From Shewanella sp. SNU WT4 (GTDB lineage Bacteria > Pseudomonadota > Gammaproteobacteria > Enterobacterales > Shewanellaceae): DNA of 64,000 bases. This document shows, one piece after another, positions 9,363 through 18,836 of this stretch (within the stretch, counting starts at the first letter, position 1; each line of letters begins with the position of its first letter). The notes below the pieces were generated by a model. The model saw nothing but the letters and a program-made list of their open reading frames with translations. It ran no database searches and was not told the origin of the DNA. The stretch lies in NCBI RefSeq assembly GCF_006494715.1, contig NZ_CP041151.1, forward strand, positions 682,001 to 746,000. The letters are read 5' to 3'. The position numbers and the translations under genes were made by a program.

Positions 9363-11957
9363 TTACTGAAAAAGATCCTCGTTCGGCGAATCTTTAAAAA
9401 GATCGCTGTTATCTGTTTGCTCACTCACATATTCAGTCGGTTCAGTCCCCGCAGTAAAATACTCAAAACGGCTGGTGTAATCGGTTTTATGGGTAAGCTT
9501 GCCAGTGGCGCGATCAATACGCACAGACACTATGCCAGCAGGTGGCTGACTTGCCTTTTCTGGCACGCCTTCTAGTGCATGTTTCATAAAATCATTCCAC
9601 GCCGGGCCTGCGGTTTTTGCGCCAGCTTCAGCGCCAGAAATTTGATCCGCAGGACCGGTTGGATCCCACGCTGTGCGACCTAATTGCCGTCCATGATCAT
9701 CAAAACCAACCCAGATAGTGGTAGCCATACCAGGACCAAAACCACTGAACCAAGTGTCTCTTGATTCGTTGGTAGTACCTGTTTTACCTGCAATATCATG
9801 GCGTTTAATGGTTTTGGCAGCGCGCCACGCTGTGCCACTCCAACCAGTTTTATGGCTCCAATTACCACCACCCCAAATAACGCTTTTAAGTGCCTCTGAA
9901 ATTAAGAAGGCCGTTGGCTCGGAAATAATCTGCGTGGCATGGCGAGCATCAGGGCTGTGGCAGCGCGCCAATGGATTACTTTGCTCTTGCGCTTGGGCAA
10001 GTGTCATAGCGCTGTCTTGCTCAGTTAGTGTTGCGTTAGCTGTATCCTCTGCGTTATCTGTGAGCATGTCAGATGCCAGAGAGTCAGCAGTCTTGAGTTC
10101 AGTACCTGCCGCCGGTGCGCAGGCTAAGGTTGGGTTAGAATGCTCTAACACTTCACCTGTGGCTGATAGCACTTTATCAATGAAGTAAGGTTCAACCAGA
10201 TAGCCACCATTATCAAAACTTGCAAACGCTGTGGCGACTTGCAGCGGCGTGACCGATGGCGAGCCTAAGGCAATGGATTCATTGCGTGGTAAATCGGCAG
10301 GGTTAAAGCCAAATTCAGTAAGCTTTTTAATAGTGTTATCTAAGCCCACATGACGCATGGTACGCACCGACATCACGTTGATGGACTGAGCTAAACCTAT
10401 GCGTAAACGAGTCGGTCCGCCATAAACATCAGGCGAATTCTTTGGCCGCCAAGCAATACCTTGGCGAATATCAGGCTCATTAATGGGCGCGTTATTGATA
10501 AGGGTCGCTAAGGTATAACCTTGTTCTAATGCCGCGGCATAGATAAAGGGTTTGATGTTGGAACCCAGCTGACGTTTAGCTTGAGTGACGCGGTTATATT
10601 GGCTGTGCTTAAAGTCAAAGCCGCCCATCAAGGTTAAAATGGCGCCATCATCAGGTCGCAAGGTTACTATCGCACTTGAAACTTCAGGCACTTGCGATAA
10701 CTGCCAAGCATCATCTTTTTGGCGGATCCACACTTGTTGACCGACAGCTAAAATATCGGCGCTAGTTTTAGGTGGCTTGCCTTGGCGTTGATCGTTAATA
10801 AAGCTACGCGCCCAGCTTAATCCCTGCCAAGGCAAGGTAAGTTGCTTACCAGAGACAGTTAATACGGTTGCAGTCTTGCCATCTAAAGCAATCACAGCAG
10901 CAGGTATTAGGTCGGGCAACGCTTCTGTGCGCTTTAAAGTATCAATAATGGCTTGTTCGCTTGGCGAGGCTTCATCTGGCGCCCATAACACTGCCGTTGG
11001 ACCGCGGTAACCATGACGCTCATCATAAGTGAACACGTTATTGCGCAAGGCTTGTTGCGCCATCAACTGTAGCTTGGAGTCTATGGTGGTATAGACATCA
11101 AAACCGCTAGTGTAAGCTTGCTCTTCACCGTATTTCTGCACCATATAGTCTCTGACCATTTCAGACACATAAGGAGCATATAAGTCGATTTCGGCGCCAT
11201 GGTATTTAGACACCACAGGTTGCGCTATGGCCTCTTCATATTCAGCTTTGGTGATATAGCCGACTTCTAGCATTCGCCCCAGTACCACATTACGGCGATT
11301 AAGCGCACGAGTAGGTGAGGTGATAGGGTTCATGGATGATGGTGCTTTAGGCAGTCCAGCAATCAAGGCTTGTTGGGCTAAATCCAATTCAGACAGATTT
11401 TTACCAAAATAGACTTGCGACGCAGCGCCCACGCCATAGGCACGCTGGCCTAAATAAATGCGATTAAGGTAAAGAGATAAAATTTCATCTTTAGTCAGCA
11501 ACTGCTCAATGTGCAGTGAGATAAAAATTTCTTTCACTTTACGGATATAGGTTTTATCGCTACTTAAAAAGAAGTTACGCGCAACCTGCATAGTAATGGT
11601 ACTGGCGCCTTGTTTCTTCTCACCCGTGGTCACTAACACTACGGCCGCGCGGATAATACCCACGGGATCTATGCCTTGGTGTTCATAAAAACGTGCATCT
11701 TCTGTAGCCAGTACAGCTTCAATTAAGTGCTTAGGCACTTGATTTAATTCAACTGGGATGCGGCGTTTCTCGCCAAATTGCGAAATAAGTTTGCCGTCAC
11801 GGCTGTAAACCCGCAGTGGGGTTTGTAATTGCACCGTTTTTAAGGTGGCAACATCAGGTAAATCCGGCAGTACGTAATAGTAAGCCGCCATAATGGCTGC
11901 AATCCCCAGTAATGCCAGACTAAAAAATGCTATTAATACGCGTTTAAACCATTTCAC
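9363..11957 (-). CDS. mrcA: Penicillin-binding protein 1A, bifunctional transglycosylase/transpeptidase
   Basis: PBP1A polymerises and cross-links peptidoglycan in the periplasm and is anchored by one N-terminal helix (about residues 7-29). The 864-residue protein shows the GT51 transglycosylase domain, with EDARF carrying the catalytic Glu and the GASTITMQ motif, then an OB-like domain, then the transpeptidase. Its three active-site motifs are present: SNIK (catalytic Ser), SIN and KTGTT. A poorly conserved acidic, Ala/Thr-rich insertion with two Cys lies around residues 605-670, as it does in E. coli PBP1A. The gene is divergent from pilMNOPQ, a common arrangement. Its activator LpoA is encoded at 28-29.8 kb. 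Confidence 0.97.
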   Translation of the reverse strand: MKWFKRVLIAFFSLALLGIAAIMAAYYYVLPDLPDVATLKTVQLQTPLRVYSRDGKLISQFGEKRRIPVELNQVPKHLIEAVLATEDARFYEHQGIDPVGIIRAAVVLVTTGEKKQGASTITMQVARNFFLSSDKTYIRKVKEIFISLHIEQLLTKDEILSLYLNRIYLGQRAYGVGAASQVYFGKNLSELDLAQQALIAGLPKAPSSMNPITSPTRALNRRNVVLGRMLEVGYITKAEYEEAIAQPVVSKYHGAEIDLYAPYVSEMVRDYMVQKYGEEQAYTSGFDVYTTIDSKLQLMAQQALRNNVFTYDERHGYRGPTAVLWAPDEASPSEQAIIDTLKRTEALPDLIPAAVIALDGKTATVLTVSGKQLTLPWQGLSWARSFINDQRQGKPPKTSADILAVGQQVWIRQKDDAWQLSQVPEVSSAIVTLRPDDGAILTLMGGFDFKHSQYNRVTQAKRQLGSNIKPFIYAAALEQGYTLATLINNAPINEPDIRQGIAWRPKNSPDVYGGPTRLRIGLAQSINVMSVRTMRHVGLDNTIKKLTEFGFNPADLPRNESIALGSPSVTPLQVATAFASFDNGGYLVEPYFIDKVLSATGEVLEHSNPTLACAPAAGTELKTADSLASDMLTDNAEDTANATLTEQDSAMTLAQAQEQSNPLARCHSPDARHATQIISEPTAFLISEALKSVIWGGGNWSHKTGWSGTAWRAAKTIKRHDIAGKTGTTNESRDTWFSGFGPGMATTIWVGFDDHGRQLGRTAWDPTGPADQISGAEAGAKTAGPAWNDFMKHALEGVPEKASQPPAGIVSVRIDRATGKLTHKTDYTSRFEYFTAGTEPTEYVSEQTDNSDLFKDSPNEDLFQ

Positions 11958-12072
11958 CTAAAGTACCTGAGCCGCTATTTTAACTTGTTAGTATATAAGC
12001 CTTGTTCATTTCCGAGAAGTATCTTCAGCTTCTGCAAACTTCTTGGTTAAAACCTATGTGCAGATGTGTTTG

Positions 12073-12100
12073 TTGGCTTATAAATTGTTGTTTTTATGCT
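12073..12100 (+). promoter_or_regulatory. Candidate promoter of pilMNOPQ
   Basis: TTGGCT and TATGCT are separated by 16 bases and stand 36 bases before the pilM start, within the mrcA-pilM divergent region. Both boxes are imperfect, so this is only a candidate. Confidence 0.35.
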
Positions 12101-12136
12101 AACATGTTTTTGTGTATATAAAAATGGCAAGGAAAT

Positions 12137-13216
12137 ATGCTTTCAAAACTATGGAAGCGCCAAGCACCTCAAATGGTCGGGATTGATATCGGCTCTTATG
12201 AGGTTAAGGCGATATTGTTAGGGAAAACTCCTGATGGTTTTTCAGTTCTCCATCATGTTGCTGTACCCATTAAAAAGGGTGCAGTAAATGATCATGATAT
12301 TCGCGATCGCGAAGCTGTCGTTGAGTGCCTAAGACTCGTTAAGCTATCCTTGCCAAAAAGTATCAAATTTGCCGCCGTTGCCGTCTCTGGTTCTGCGGTA
12401 ATGACGAAAGTCATTTATATGGATGCGTCCTTGAGCGAGCAAGAAATGGCTGCTCAAATTGATATCGAGGCTGAGAATTTAATTCCTTATTCACTCGATG
12501 AAGTCAGCATAGATTTTGAAACCTTAACCACTAATAACGTCGACCCATCTAAGGTGAATGTGTTATTAACCGCGTGCCGTTCTGAAAACGTGGACGGCCG
12601 AGTGGATGCACTCGATTTAGTTGGGCTTGAAGCTAAAGTGGTTGATGTTGAAGGTTATGCGCTTGGGCGGGCTCATCAATTAATTCTGGGGCAATTACCT
12701 GAGGGCGCAGATAAAAAAGCCATAGCTATGATTGATATTGGCGCGAATATCACAACGTTTGCCGTTGTCGATAATGGTGAAACTAGCTTTATTCGCGAAC
12801 AAGCCTTTGGCGGTGAGCAATTCACACAATCGATTTTATCCTTCTACGGTATGAATTACGAACAAGCTGAACAAGCTAAGCTTCAAGGTGAACTACCTCG
12901 TAATTATATGTTTGAGGTGTTATCTCCGTTTCAAACTCAATTACTCCAGCAAATCAAACGTACCTTACAAATTTATTGCACTTCTAGTGGCCGCGATAAA
13001 GTTGATTATATCGTGCTTAGCGGCGGCACTGCCGCTTTAGAAGGCATGACTAATTTACTGACGGCTGAGTTTAGTATTACGTGTATATTGGCCAATCCTT
13101 TTCAGGGGTGTTTGTATGCCGATGAAGCAATAAAAGCCAGACTGCAACCTGAAATCAATAAATATATGGTTGCTTGTGGTTTAGCCTTAAGGAGTTACGG
13201 CCAGTGGCGAACATAA
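12137..13216 (+). CDS. pilM: Type IV pilus assembly protein PilM
   Basis: PilM is the cytoplasmic actin/FtsA-like ATPase of the type IV pilus alignment complex and binds the N-terminal tail of PilN. The 359 residues show the ASKHA nucleotide-binding signatures: the GIDIGSYEVKA phosphate loop near residue 16, IDIGAN in the middle and the LSGGTAALEG motif near residue 290. It heads a tightly packed operon, pilMNOPQ. The pilN start lies inside the last codons of pilM, and the ribosome-binding site for pilN is within the pilM coding sequence, so the two are translationally coupled. An AAGGAA element precedes the start. Confidence 0.96.
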   Translation: MLSKLWKRQAPQMVGIDIGSYEVKAILLGKTPDGFSVLHHVAVPIKKGAVNDHDIRDREAVVECLRLVKLSLPKSIKFAAVAVSGSAVMTKVIYMDASLSEQEMAAQIDIEAENLIPYSLDEVSIDFETLTTNNVDPSKVNVLLTACRSENVDGRVDALDLVGLEAKVVDVEGYALGRAHQLILGQLPEGADKKAIAMIDIGANITTFAVVDNGETSFIREQAFGGEQFTQSILSFYGMNYEQAEQAKLQGELPRNYMFEVLSPFQTQLLQQIKRTLQIYCTSSGRDKVDYIVLSGGTAALEGMTNLLTAEFSITCILANPFQGCLYADEAIKARLQPEINKYMVACGLALRSYGQWRT

Positions 13217-13794
13217 ATTTATTGCCTTGGCGTGAAGAGGCAAGAGATAAGCAAAAAAAGGATTACTTAGGCGCTCTAGCATTAGTGTTTCTCGCGTCGG
13301 GCTTAGTTGTGTATTTAACCTTAATGTTCATTGATTTTATGCATACTAAACAAGAAGCCAGAAATGCCTATTTAGCTCATGAAATTAGTTTGCTTGATAA
13401 ACAAATTGCAGAGATAACTATCATTACTGAGCGTAAAAAAGATATTGAGCGGCGCACTGAGATTATTTTAGGGTTGCAAGCGTCGCGTAATTTACCTACT
13501 CATGTATTAGATGAGTTAGTGCGCTTAACGCCTGCTGGCATTTATTTATCTCGCATCGAAAAGAAAGGCAGCATGGTGTGGATAGAGGGGCGCAGTGAAT
13601 CCAATAATAATGTCGCTAATATGATGCGTAAAGCGGAAACATCAGACTGGTTACACGAACCTACTATGCAGTCCATAGTTTCGAATGATGAAGAACTCAG
13701 GCAATTACATCAATTCCATCTCAATATTACGGTACAGCAAAAAAATGCATTAGCCACACAAGCTGCGCAGTCAACAGGTGGGGTTAGCAAATGA
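13204..13794 (+). CDS. pilN: Type IV pilus assembly protein PilN
   Basis: PilN is an inner-membrane protein that links PilM in the cytoplasm to PilO in the periplasm. I start it at the GTG at 13204, because it gives the conserved PilN N-terminus (M)ANINLLPWR, which is the PilM-binding motif, and AAGGAG lies nine bases upstream. An earlier ATG at 13174 would add ten residues absent from the family. The single transmembrane helix is at about residues 20-42, followed by a coiled coil and a periplasmic domain, 196 residues in all. It overlaps pilM by 13 bases and pilO by four (ATGA). Confidence 0.94.
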   Translation: MANINLLPWREEARDKQKKDYLGALALVFLASGLVVYLTLMFIDFMHTKQEARNAYLAHEISLLDKQIAEITIITERKKDIERRTEIILGLQASRNLPTHVLDELVRLTPAGIYLSRIEKKGSMVWIEGRSESNNNVANMMRKAETSDWLHEPTMQSIVSNDEELRQLHQFHLNITVQQKNALATQAAQSTGGVSK

Positions 13795-14408
13795 AATTTG
13801 ATATTCAGCAATTTAACGATCTTGATTTTGAAAATGTTGGCGGCTGGTCATTTCAGGTAAAAGCCTTTTTTGCGACTGTATTAGTTGTCCTTGTCTGTTT
13901 TGGTGGTTATTTTCTTTTTATCTCTGATGCGCGCGAAAATCTTGCTCGGGTAGAACAACAAGAACTAGATCTGCGTGAAGATTTTAAAAATAAATATCGA
14001 TTGGCCGCTAACCTTGTCTTATATCGAGAACAGCTTATTGTCATGGAAGAGCAATTTGCTGAATTACTACAAATGTTGCCTTCTAAAAATGAAATGCCAG
14101 GTTTGCTCGATGACTTAACTTTTGTGGCGACAGATTCAGGCTTAAAAATTAACAGTCTGAATTGGCAGCCGGAAGTTGAACTCGATTTCTATTTGGAGTT
14201 TCCCATCAACATGTCGGTGCGTGGTGATTATCATATGATGGGTAAGATGGCTGCCGGCGTGGCTAAATTGCCTCGGATTGTGAGCCTGCATGATTTTACT
14301 ATCATTAAGCAGGAGTCTGGTGAGCTTGAAATGAATATTCAAGCTAAGACTTATCGCTTTAAAGAAGGGGCTGAATTGCCTCAAAATGCTAAAGGAGTCA
14401 AACCATGA
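13791..14408 (+). CDS. pilO: Type IV pilus assembly protein PilO
   Basis: PilO forms the periplasmic PilN-PilO heterodimer that couples the inner-membrane platform to the secretin through PilP. The 205-residue protein has a short cytoplasmic N-terminus, one transmembrane helix (about residues 25-46), a coiled coil (about 50-90) and a ferredoxin-like C-terminal domain. It starts within the pilN stop (ATGA overlap) and pilP starts within its own stop the same way, which indicates translational coupling along the operon. Confidence 0.95.
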   Translation: MKFDIQQFNDLDFENVGGWSFQVKAFFATVLVVLVCFGGYFLFISDARENLARVEQQELDLREDFKNKYRLAANLVLYREQLIVMEEQFAELLQMLPSKNEMPGLLDDLTFVATDSGLKINSLNWQPEVELDFYLEFPINMSVRGDYHMMGKMAAGVAKLPRIVSLHDFTIIKQESGELEMNIQAKTYRFKEGAELPQNAKGVKP

Positions 14409-14920
14409 AACCGTTAATAGTTGCGGTTATCTGTTGTGGTTTACTCGGGTGTTATGGGGATAAAAGCGATTTAGAGTCGTTTGTCACTACGACCAAGGCT
14501 CAACATGTCGCGCATATTCCGCCCTTAAAAGAACCGCCTAAATTTGAGCACTTTGAATATCAAGCTGAGTTGATGCGCAGCCCATTTGTGCCGCCGTCAC
14601 GCGAACTCACCGAAGAGGTTGTTGATTCATCGAAAGACTGTATACAACCGGATATACGACGACGTAAAGAAAGATTAGAAACCTACCCACTCGATAACCT
14701 TAAGATGCGTGGTAGCCTTAAGGATAAAGATAAAGTTTGGGCATTAATTCAAACCAATGATAACAATGTATATCGCATGGGCGTTGGTGAATATTTAGGG
14801 TTATTCCACGGCAAAATTGCCAATATCACCCCTTTAAATGTGGAAATTTTAGAATTAATTCCGGATGGCACTGGTTGTTGGACTGTACGCAGCAGCAACA
14901 TGGAACTTACCGGTAAATAA
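14405..14920 (+). CDS. pilP: Type IV pilus assembly lipoprotein PilP
   Basis: PilP is a lipoprotein that connects the PilN-PilO complex with the N domains of the secretin PilQ. The 171 residues begin with a lipoprotein signal ending in LLGC (Cys at about residue 16). A disordered Pro-rich linker and the conserved C-terminal beta domain (about residues 95-170) follow, with the LxxLKMRGSL and VGxYLG patterns typical of PilP. It overlaps pilO by four bases and is followed by pilQ after 21 bases. Confidence 0.95.
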   Translation: MKPLIVAVICCGLLGCYGDKSDLESFVTTTKAQHVAHIPPLKEPPKFEHFEYQAELMRSPFVPPSRELTEEVVDSSKDCIQPDIRRRKERLETYPLDNLKMRGSLKDKDKVWALIQTNDNNVYRMGVGEYLGLFHGKIANITPLNVEILELIPDGTGCWTVRSSNMELTGK

Positions 14921-14941
14921 CCTGGGAAGGATGAATAAATA

Positions 14942-16990
14942 ATGGATGCAGTTGTCAATCGCGCGCGCTTATTAAAGTGTGATACCAGGGCCATGATAGG
15001 TTTGGGTTTATGGCTAGGAGCCATCCCCATGGCGATGGCAGCTAATCAACTGATAGATATTAAATACCATGGGCTCGCTGGGCAGCAGTTAACCATGGAA
15101 TTAGTGTTTAGTGAGCCCATTATTCAAGCGCCAGTGTTAGCCATAGCCAACGACCCATCAGGATTATTGCTTAATTTTGCTGATGCGAATTCAGGCCTAG
15201 CGACTTCGACAGTCACCATTAATAAAAATGGGGTCGAAGGAGTTGAAACTCAGCAACTGGCTCAAGATTTACAAGTTAAATTACTGATGAACAGCATTTT
15301 GCCATATCAAGGCGAAACCATAGGTAATAGCTATAAATTAACCCTCAATGACAATCAGGCTGATGCTAATTCACCAGGTACCAGTCAATTTATTAATGGT
15401 GTTAAAAATCTAGATTTTCGTCGTAATGCGCAAGGTGGTGGCGAATTATTAGTCTATTTTGATAATGATCAAATCGCGGCAGATGTTGAGCAAGTTGGGG
15501 CTAAAATCGAACTTAAGTTCTTTAATACCAAAATCCAAAATGATTCCTTGTATGTGATGGATGTGCAAGATTTCGCCACCCCAGTCACTAGCTTTGAAAC
15601 TTTCAGTGATGAATTAACGTCGCGAGTGTTGGTCGATGTAAAAGGCAATTACGCTTTTACTCATAAGCAAAGTGGCAACTTGTTTACGCTTGATATTAAT
15701 CAGGTCAATCAGGTCGCTGCGGCGGATGCTAAGAAAGAATATAAAGGTAAAAACCTGTCACTGGATTTTCAAAGCATTCCAGTAAGAACCGTGTTACAGA
15801 TTATTGCTGATTATAATAATTTCAATTTAGTCACCAGCGATACGGTAGAAGGGGATATTACTTTACGATTAGATGATGTGCCTTGGGATCAAGCATTAGA
15901 GTTAATTCTAAAAACCAAAGGGCTTGATAAGCGCATTGATGGCAATATTCTGATGGTGGCCCCCGCAGAAGAATTGGCTATCCGTGAATCGCAGAATCTT
16001 AAAAATAAGCAAGAAGTGGAGGAGTTAGCTCCTTTATATTCAGAGTATTTACAGATTAATTATGCCAAAGCTTCAGACATTTCACAGTTACTTAAAGGCA
16101 GTGATTCCAGCTTATTAACCACCCGCGGTAGTGTGGCGGTGGATGAGCGCACTAATACTTTATTAGTGAAAGATACCGCAGAATCATTAGCTAATATTGC
16201 CAGATTAGTTGAAGTTTTAGATATCCCAATTCGTCAGGTGCTGATTGAATCGCGTATGGTGACGGTAAAAGATAACGTCTCTGAAGATCTCGGAATTCGT
16301 TGGGGTATTTCTGATAAACAAGGTGATAAAGGTACTTCGGGTACGCTCGAAGGCGCGCAGGATATAGTTAACGGTAAAGTGCCTTCGATCAATGATCGTC
16401 TAAACCTGAACTTACCATCGGCCGCGGCAAACTCGGCTAGTATTGCCTTTCATATTGCCAAGCTTGCTGATGGCACCATTTTAGATTTGGAATTAAGTGC
16501 GTTAGAGCAAGAAAACAAGGGTGAGATTATTGCAAGTCCTCGCTTAATGACCTCCAATCAAAAGGCGGCCTACATAGAGCAAGGGGTTGAAATTCCTTAT
16601 GTAGAATCAACCTCGAGTGGCGCAACTTCAGTCACCTTTAAAAAGGCCGTGTTATCGCTGCGAGTAACGCCGCAGATCACTCCAGATAATCGGGTGATTT
16701 TGGATTTGGAAATTACCCAAGATTCGCAAGGTAAAACTGTAGATACACCAACCGGCCCCGCGGTAGCTATTGATACTCAAAGAATTGGTACCCAAGTTTT
16801 AGTCGATAATGGTGAAACTATAGTGTTGGGTGGGATTTATCAGCAAAACCTGATAAATCGAGTGAGTAAAGTGCCATTATTAGGTGATATTCCCTACCTT
16901 GGCTTAATGTTCCGTAACTCATCAGACCAAAATGAACGCCAGGAATTGCTTATTTTCGTGACCCCTAAAATTGTCACTGAGAAAATTTAA
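14942..16990 (+). CDS. pilQ: Type IV pilus secretin PilQ
   Basis: PilQ is the outer-membrane secretin through which type IV pili leave the cell. The 682-residue precursor has a long signal region (hydrophobic to about residue 33), AMIN domains (about 40-260) that bind peptidoglycan, a short secretin/TonB N domain (about 275-335), a secretin N1 domain (about 350-430) and the C-terminal secretin core (about 500-680) with the VPLLGDIPYLGLMFR signature. A GGAAGGA element precedes the start. It is the last gene of pilMNOPQ. The pilus is expected to serve motility, adhesion or DNA uptake, but the pilin genes are not in this window. Confidence 0.96.
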   Translation: MDAVVNRARLLKCDTRAMIGLGLWLGAIPMAMAANQLIDIKYHGLAGQQLTMELVFSEPIIQAPVLAIANDPSGLLLNFADANSGLATSTVTINKNGVEGVETQQLAQDLQVKLLMNSILPYQGETIGNSYKLTLNDNQADANSPGTSQFINGVKNLDFRRNAQGGGELLVYFDNDQIAADVEQVGAKIELKFFNTKIQNDSLYVMDVQDFATPVTSFETFSDELTSRVLVDVKGNYAFTHKQSGNLFTLDINQVNQVAAADAKKEYKGKNLSLDFQSIPVRTVLQIIADYNNFNLVTSDTVEGDITLRLDDVPWDQALELILKTKGLDKRIDGNILMVAPAEELAIRESQNLKNKQEVEELAPLYSEYLQINYAKASDISQLLKGSDSSLLTTRGSVAVDERTNTLLVKDTAESLANIARLVEVLDIPIRQVLIESRMVTVKDNVSEDLGIRWGISDKQGDKGTSGTLEGAQDIVNGKVPSINDRLNLNLPSAAANSASIAFHIAKLADGTILDLELSALEQENKGEIIASPRLMTSNQKAAYIEQGVEIPYVESTSSGATSVTFKKAVLSLRVTPQITPDNRVILDLEITQDSQGKTVDTPTGPAVAIDTQRIGTQVLVDNGETIVLGGIYQQNLINRVSKVPLLGDIPYLGLMFRNSSDQNERQELLIFVTPKIVTEKI

Positions 16991-16998
16991 TCTCTAAG

Positions 16999-17025
16999 GG
17001 TGGCAGTGCTTAGAGCGCTGTCACC
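16999..17025. terminator. Possible terminator after pilQ
   Basis: An 11-bp stem with two wobble pairs (16999-17009 with 17015-17025) starts 8 bases after the pilQ stop. There is no convincing T-tract, so termination may be weak and aroK may receive readthrough. Confidence 0.4.
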
Positions 17026-17221
17026 GCGCGGTTTCCTGCTAGGTCAATAGGGTTAATAGTCGTTTTCCCTGATTATTCCGACAGCAATCACTTGCTTTGA
17101 TAGGCCTTAAACTGAGATAATCTATGGTCAAGTCTCATATAGAGCAAGGTAACAATTCAAGGCCGGTTAACTCTGTTAGCTGGTGTAGGCACACTGATCA
17201 TCAGATTCAGACGTAGAAGAA

Positions 17222-17737
17222 ATGGCTGAAAAACGTAATATTTTTCTGGTAGGCCCAATGGGCGCAGGTAAGAGCACCATTGGTCGTCATCTGGCGCAAA
17301 TGCTGCACTTGGAATTCCATGATTCAGACCACGAGATTGAGAAGCGCACAGGTGCTGATATCGCATGGGTATTTGATGTTGAAGGTGAAGAAGGTTTCCG
17401 TCAACGCGAGGCTCAGGTTGTTGCAGACCTGACTGAAATGCAAGGTATCGTTCTAGCAACAGGCGGCGGTTCTGTTCAGAGTAAAGATATCCGTAATTTT
17501 CTGTCTGCCCGCGGTATTGTGGTGTATTTAGAAACCACAATTGACAAGCAAGTCGCTCGCACTCAACGTGATAAGCGTCGTCCACTACTGCAAGTAGATG
17601 ACCCAAGACAAGTTCTGGAAGAACTGGCAGAAATTCGTAATCCTTTATATGAAGAAATCGCCGACGTCATCGTTAAAACCGATGAACAAAGCGCTAAAGT
17701 GGTTGCGAATCAAATCATTGAGCAATTAGGATTCTAA
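17222..17737 (+). CDS. aroK: Shikimate kinase I
   Basis: AroK phosphorylates shikimate to shikimate 3-phosphate in the chorismate pathway, in the cytoplasm. The 171 residues carry the P-loop GPMGAGKST at about residues 11-19, the shikimate-binding DxD (SDHEIE, about residue 34), the GGGS motif (about residue 80) and the lid arginines (RDKRRPLL). The start ATG at 17222 is the standard family start. aroB follows after 7 bases, so the two pathway genes are cotranscribed. Codon choice seems more biased than in the neighbours, similar to typA, which suggests high expression. Confidence 0.97.
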   Translation: MAEKRNIFLVGPMGAGKSTIGRHLAQMLHLEFHDSDHEIEKRTGADIAWVFDVEGEEGFRQREAQVVADLTEMQGIVLATGGGSVQSKDIRNFLSARGIVVYLETTIDKQVARTQRDKRRPLLQVDDPRQVLEELAEIRNPLYEEIADVIVKTDEQSAKVVANQIIEQLGF

Positions 17738-17744
17738 GTGAACT

Positions 17745-18824
17745 ATGCAGCAACTTCAGGTTGAATTAGATGAACGCAGTTATCCAATTTATATAGGCCA
17801 GAAGTTGTTGAATGATAGTGAGATTTTGTCTCGCTATTCACTTAACAAAACCGTTCTTATTGTCACAAATGACACCATAGCACCACTTTTCCTTGCAAAG
17901 CTTACCCAAGCCTTGCAGGGATTGAGTGGTGCCATTTATTCTCATATTTTGCCTGATGGCGAAGTATTCAAAACCCTATCTCAGCTTGAAGGTATCTTTG
18001 CGACAGCATTGGAACATACCTTAGGTCGAGATTGTGTGTTCGTTGCCTTAGGTGGCGGCGTAATTGGTGATATGACAGGCTTTGCTGCCGCATGTTACCA
18101 ACGTGGCGTGGATTTTATACAAATACCTACCACTCTCCTTTCTCAAGTTGACTCCTCTGTTGGTGGTAAAACTGCTGTTAATCATGCCCTTGGCAAGAAT
18201 ATGATCGGTGCTTTTTATCAGCCTAAACAGGTGATTATTGACATCGACTGCTTGAATTCATTACCAAGTCGCGAATTTGCGGCCGGCATGGCTGAAGTCA
18301 TCAAGTACGGCATCATGTGGGATGGCCATTTTTTTGATTATCTCGAGCAACATGCTGATGCCATCTTGGCTCTTGAACCATCTGCACTTACCACTGTAAT
18401 TAAGCGCTGCTGTGAAATCAAAGCTCAAGTGGTTGGCGAGGATGAAACTGAGCATGGCGTGCGCGCCTTATTGAATTTAGGCCATACCTTTGGTCATGCT
18501 ATCGAGTCTGAAATGGGCTATGGCAATTGGTTGCACGGTGAAGCTGTTGCAGCTGGCACAGTACTTGCTGCTAAAACTGCGCAGGCGTTAGGTTATATAG
18601 ATGAGTCAAAGGTTTGGCGGATTTGTCAGCTGTTTACTCGTTTTAATTTGCCAATTGCGGCGCCTGAATCAATGAACTTTGATAGTTTTATCAAGCATAT
18701 GCGGCGTGACAAAAAGGTGTTAGCGGGTAAGTTACGTTTGGTACTACCAACCGATATAGGTAGTGCTCAAATTGTCACTGGAGTTGAAGACTCCTTACTG
18801 GCTAAGGTCATAGATCGCCGCTAA
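17745..18824 (+). CDS. aroB: 3-dehydroquinate synthase
   Basis: AroB converts DAHP to 3-dehydroquinate, the second step of the shikimate pathway, using NAD+ and a divalent metal. The 359-residue length is standard. Visible signatures are the NAD-binding GGGVIGD near residue 102, the [19 protein letters not shown] block around residues 130-148, and the metal ligands in the AEVIKYG (Glu) and [12 protein letters not shown] (His) segments. It sits 7 bases after aroK and 12 bases before damX, consistent with one long transcript, as in E. coli. Confidence 0.98.
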   Translation: MQQLQVELDERSYPIYIGQKLLNDSEILSRYSLNKTVLIVTNDTIAPLFLAKLTQALQGLSGAIYSHILPDGEVFKTLSQLEGIFATALEHTLGRDCVFVALGGGVIGDMTGFAAACYQRGVDFIQIPTTLLSQVDSSVGGKTAVNHALGKNMIGAFYQPKQVIIDIDCLNSLPSREFAAGMAEVIKYGIMWDGHFFDYLEQHADAILALEPSALTTVIKRCCEIKAQVVGEDETEHGVRALLNLGHTFGHAIESEMGYGNWLHGEAVAAGTVLAAKTAQALGYIDESKVWRICQLFTRFNLPIAAPESMNFDSFIKHMRRDKKVLAGKLRLVLPTDIGSAQIVTGVEDSLLAKVIDRR

Positions 18825-18836
18825 CTAAGGTGAGCT

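Noticed and set aside
9718..10188. Plus-strand 156-codon frame inside mrcA
   Set aside because: It lies antisense to the PBP1A transpeptidase and insertion region, has no ribosome-binding site and no recognisable protein features.
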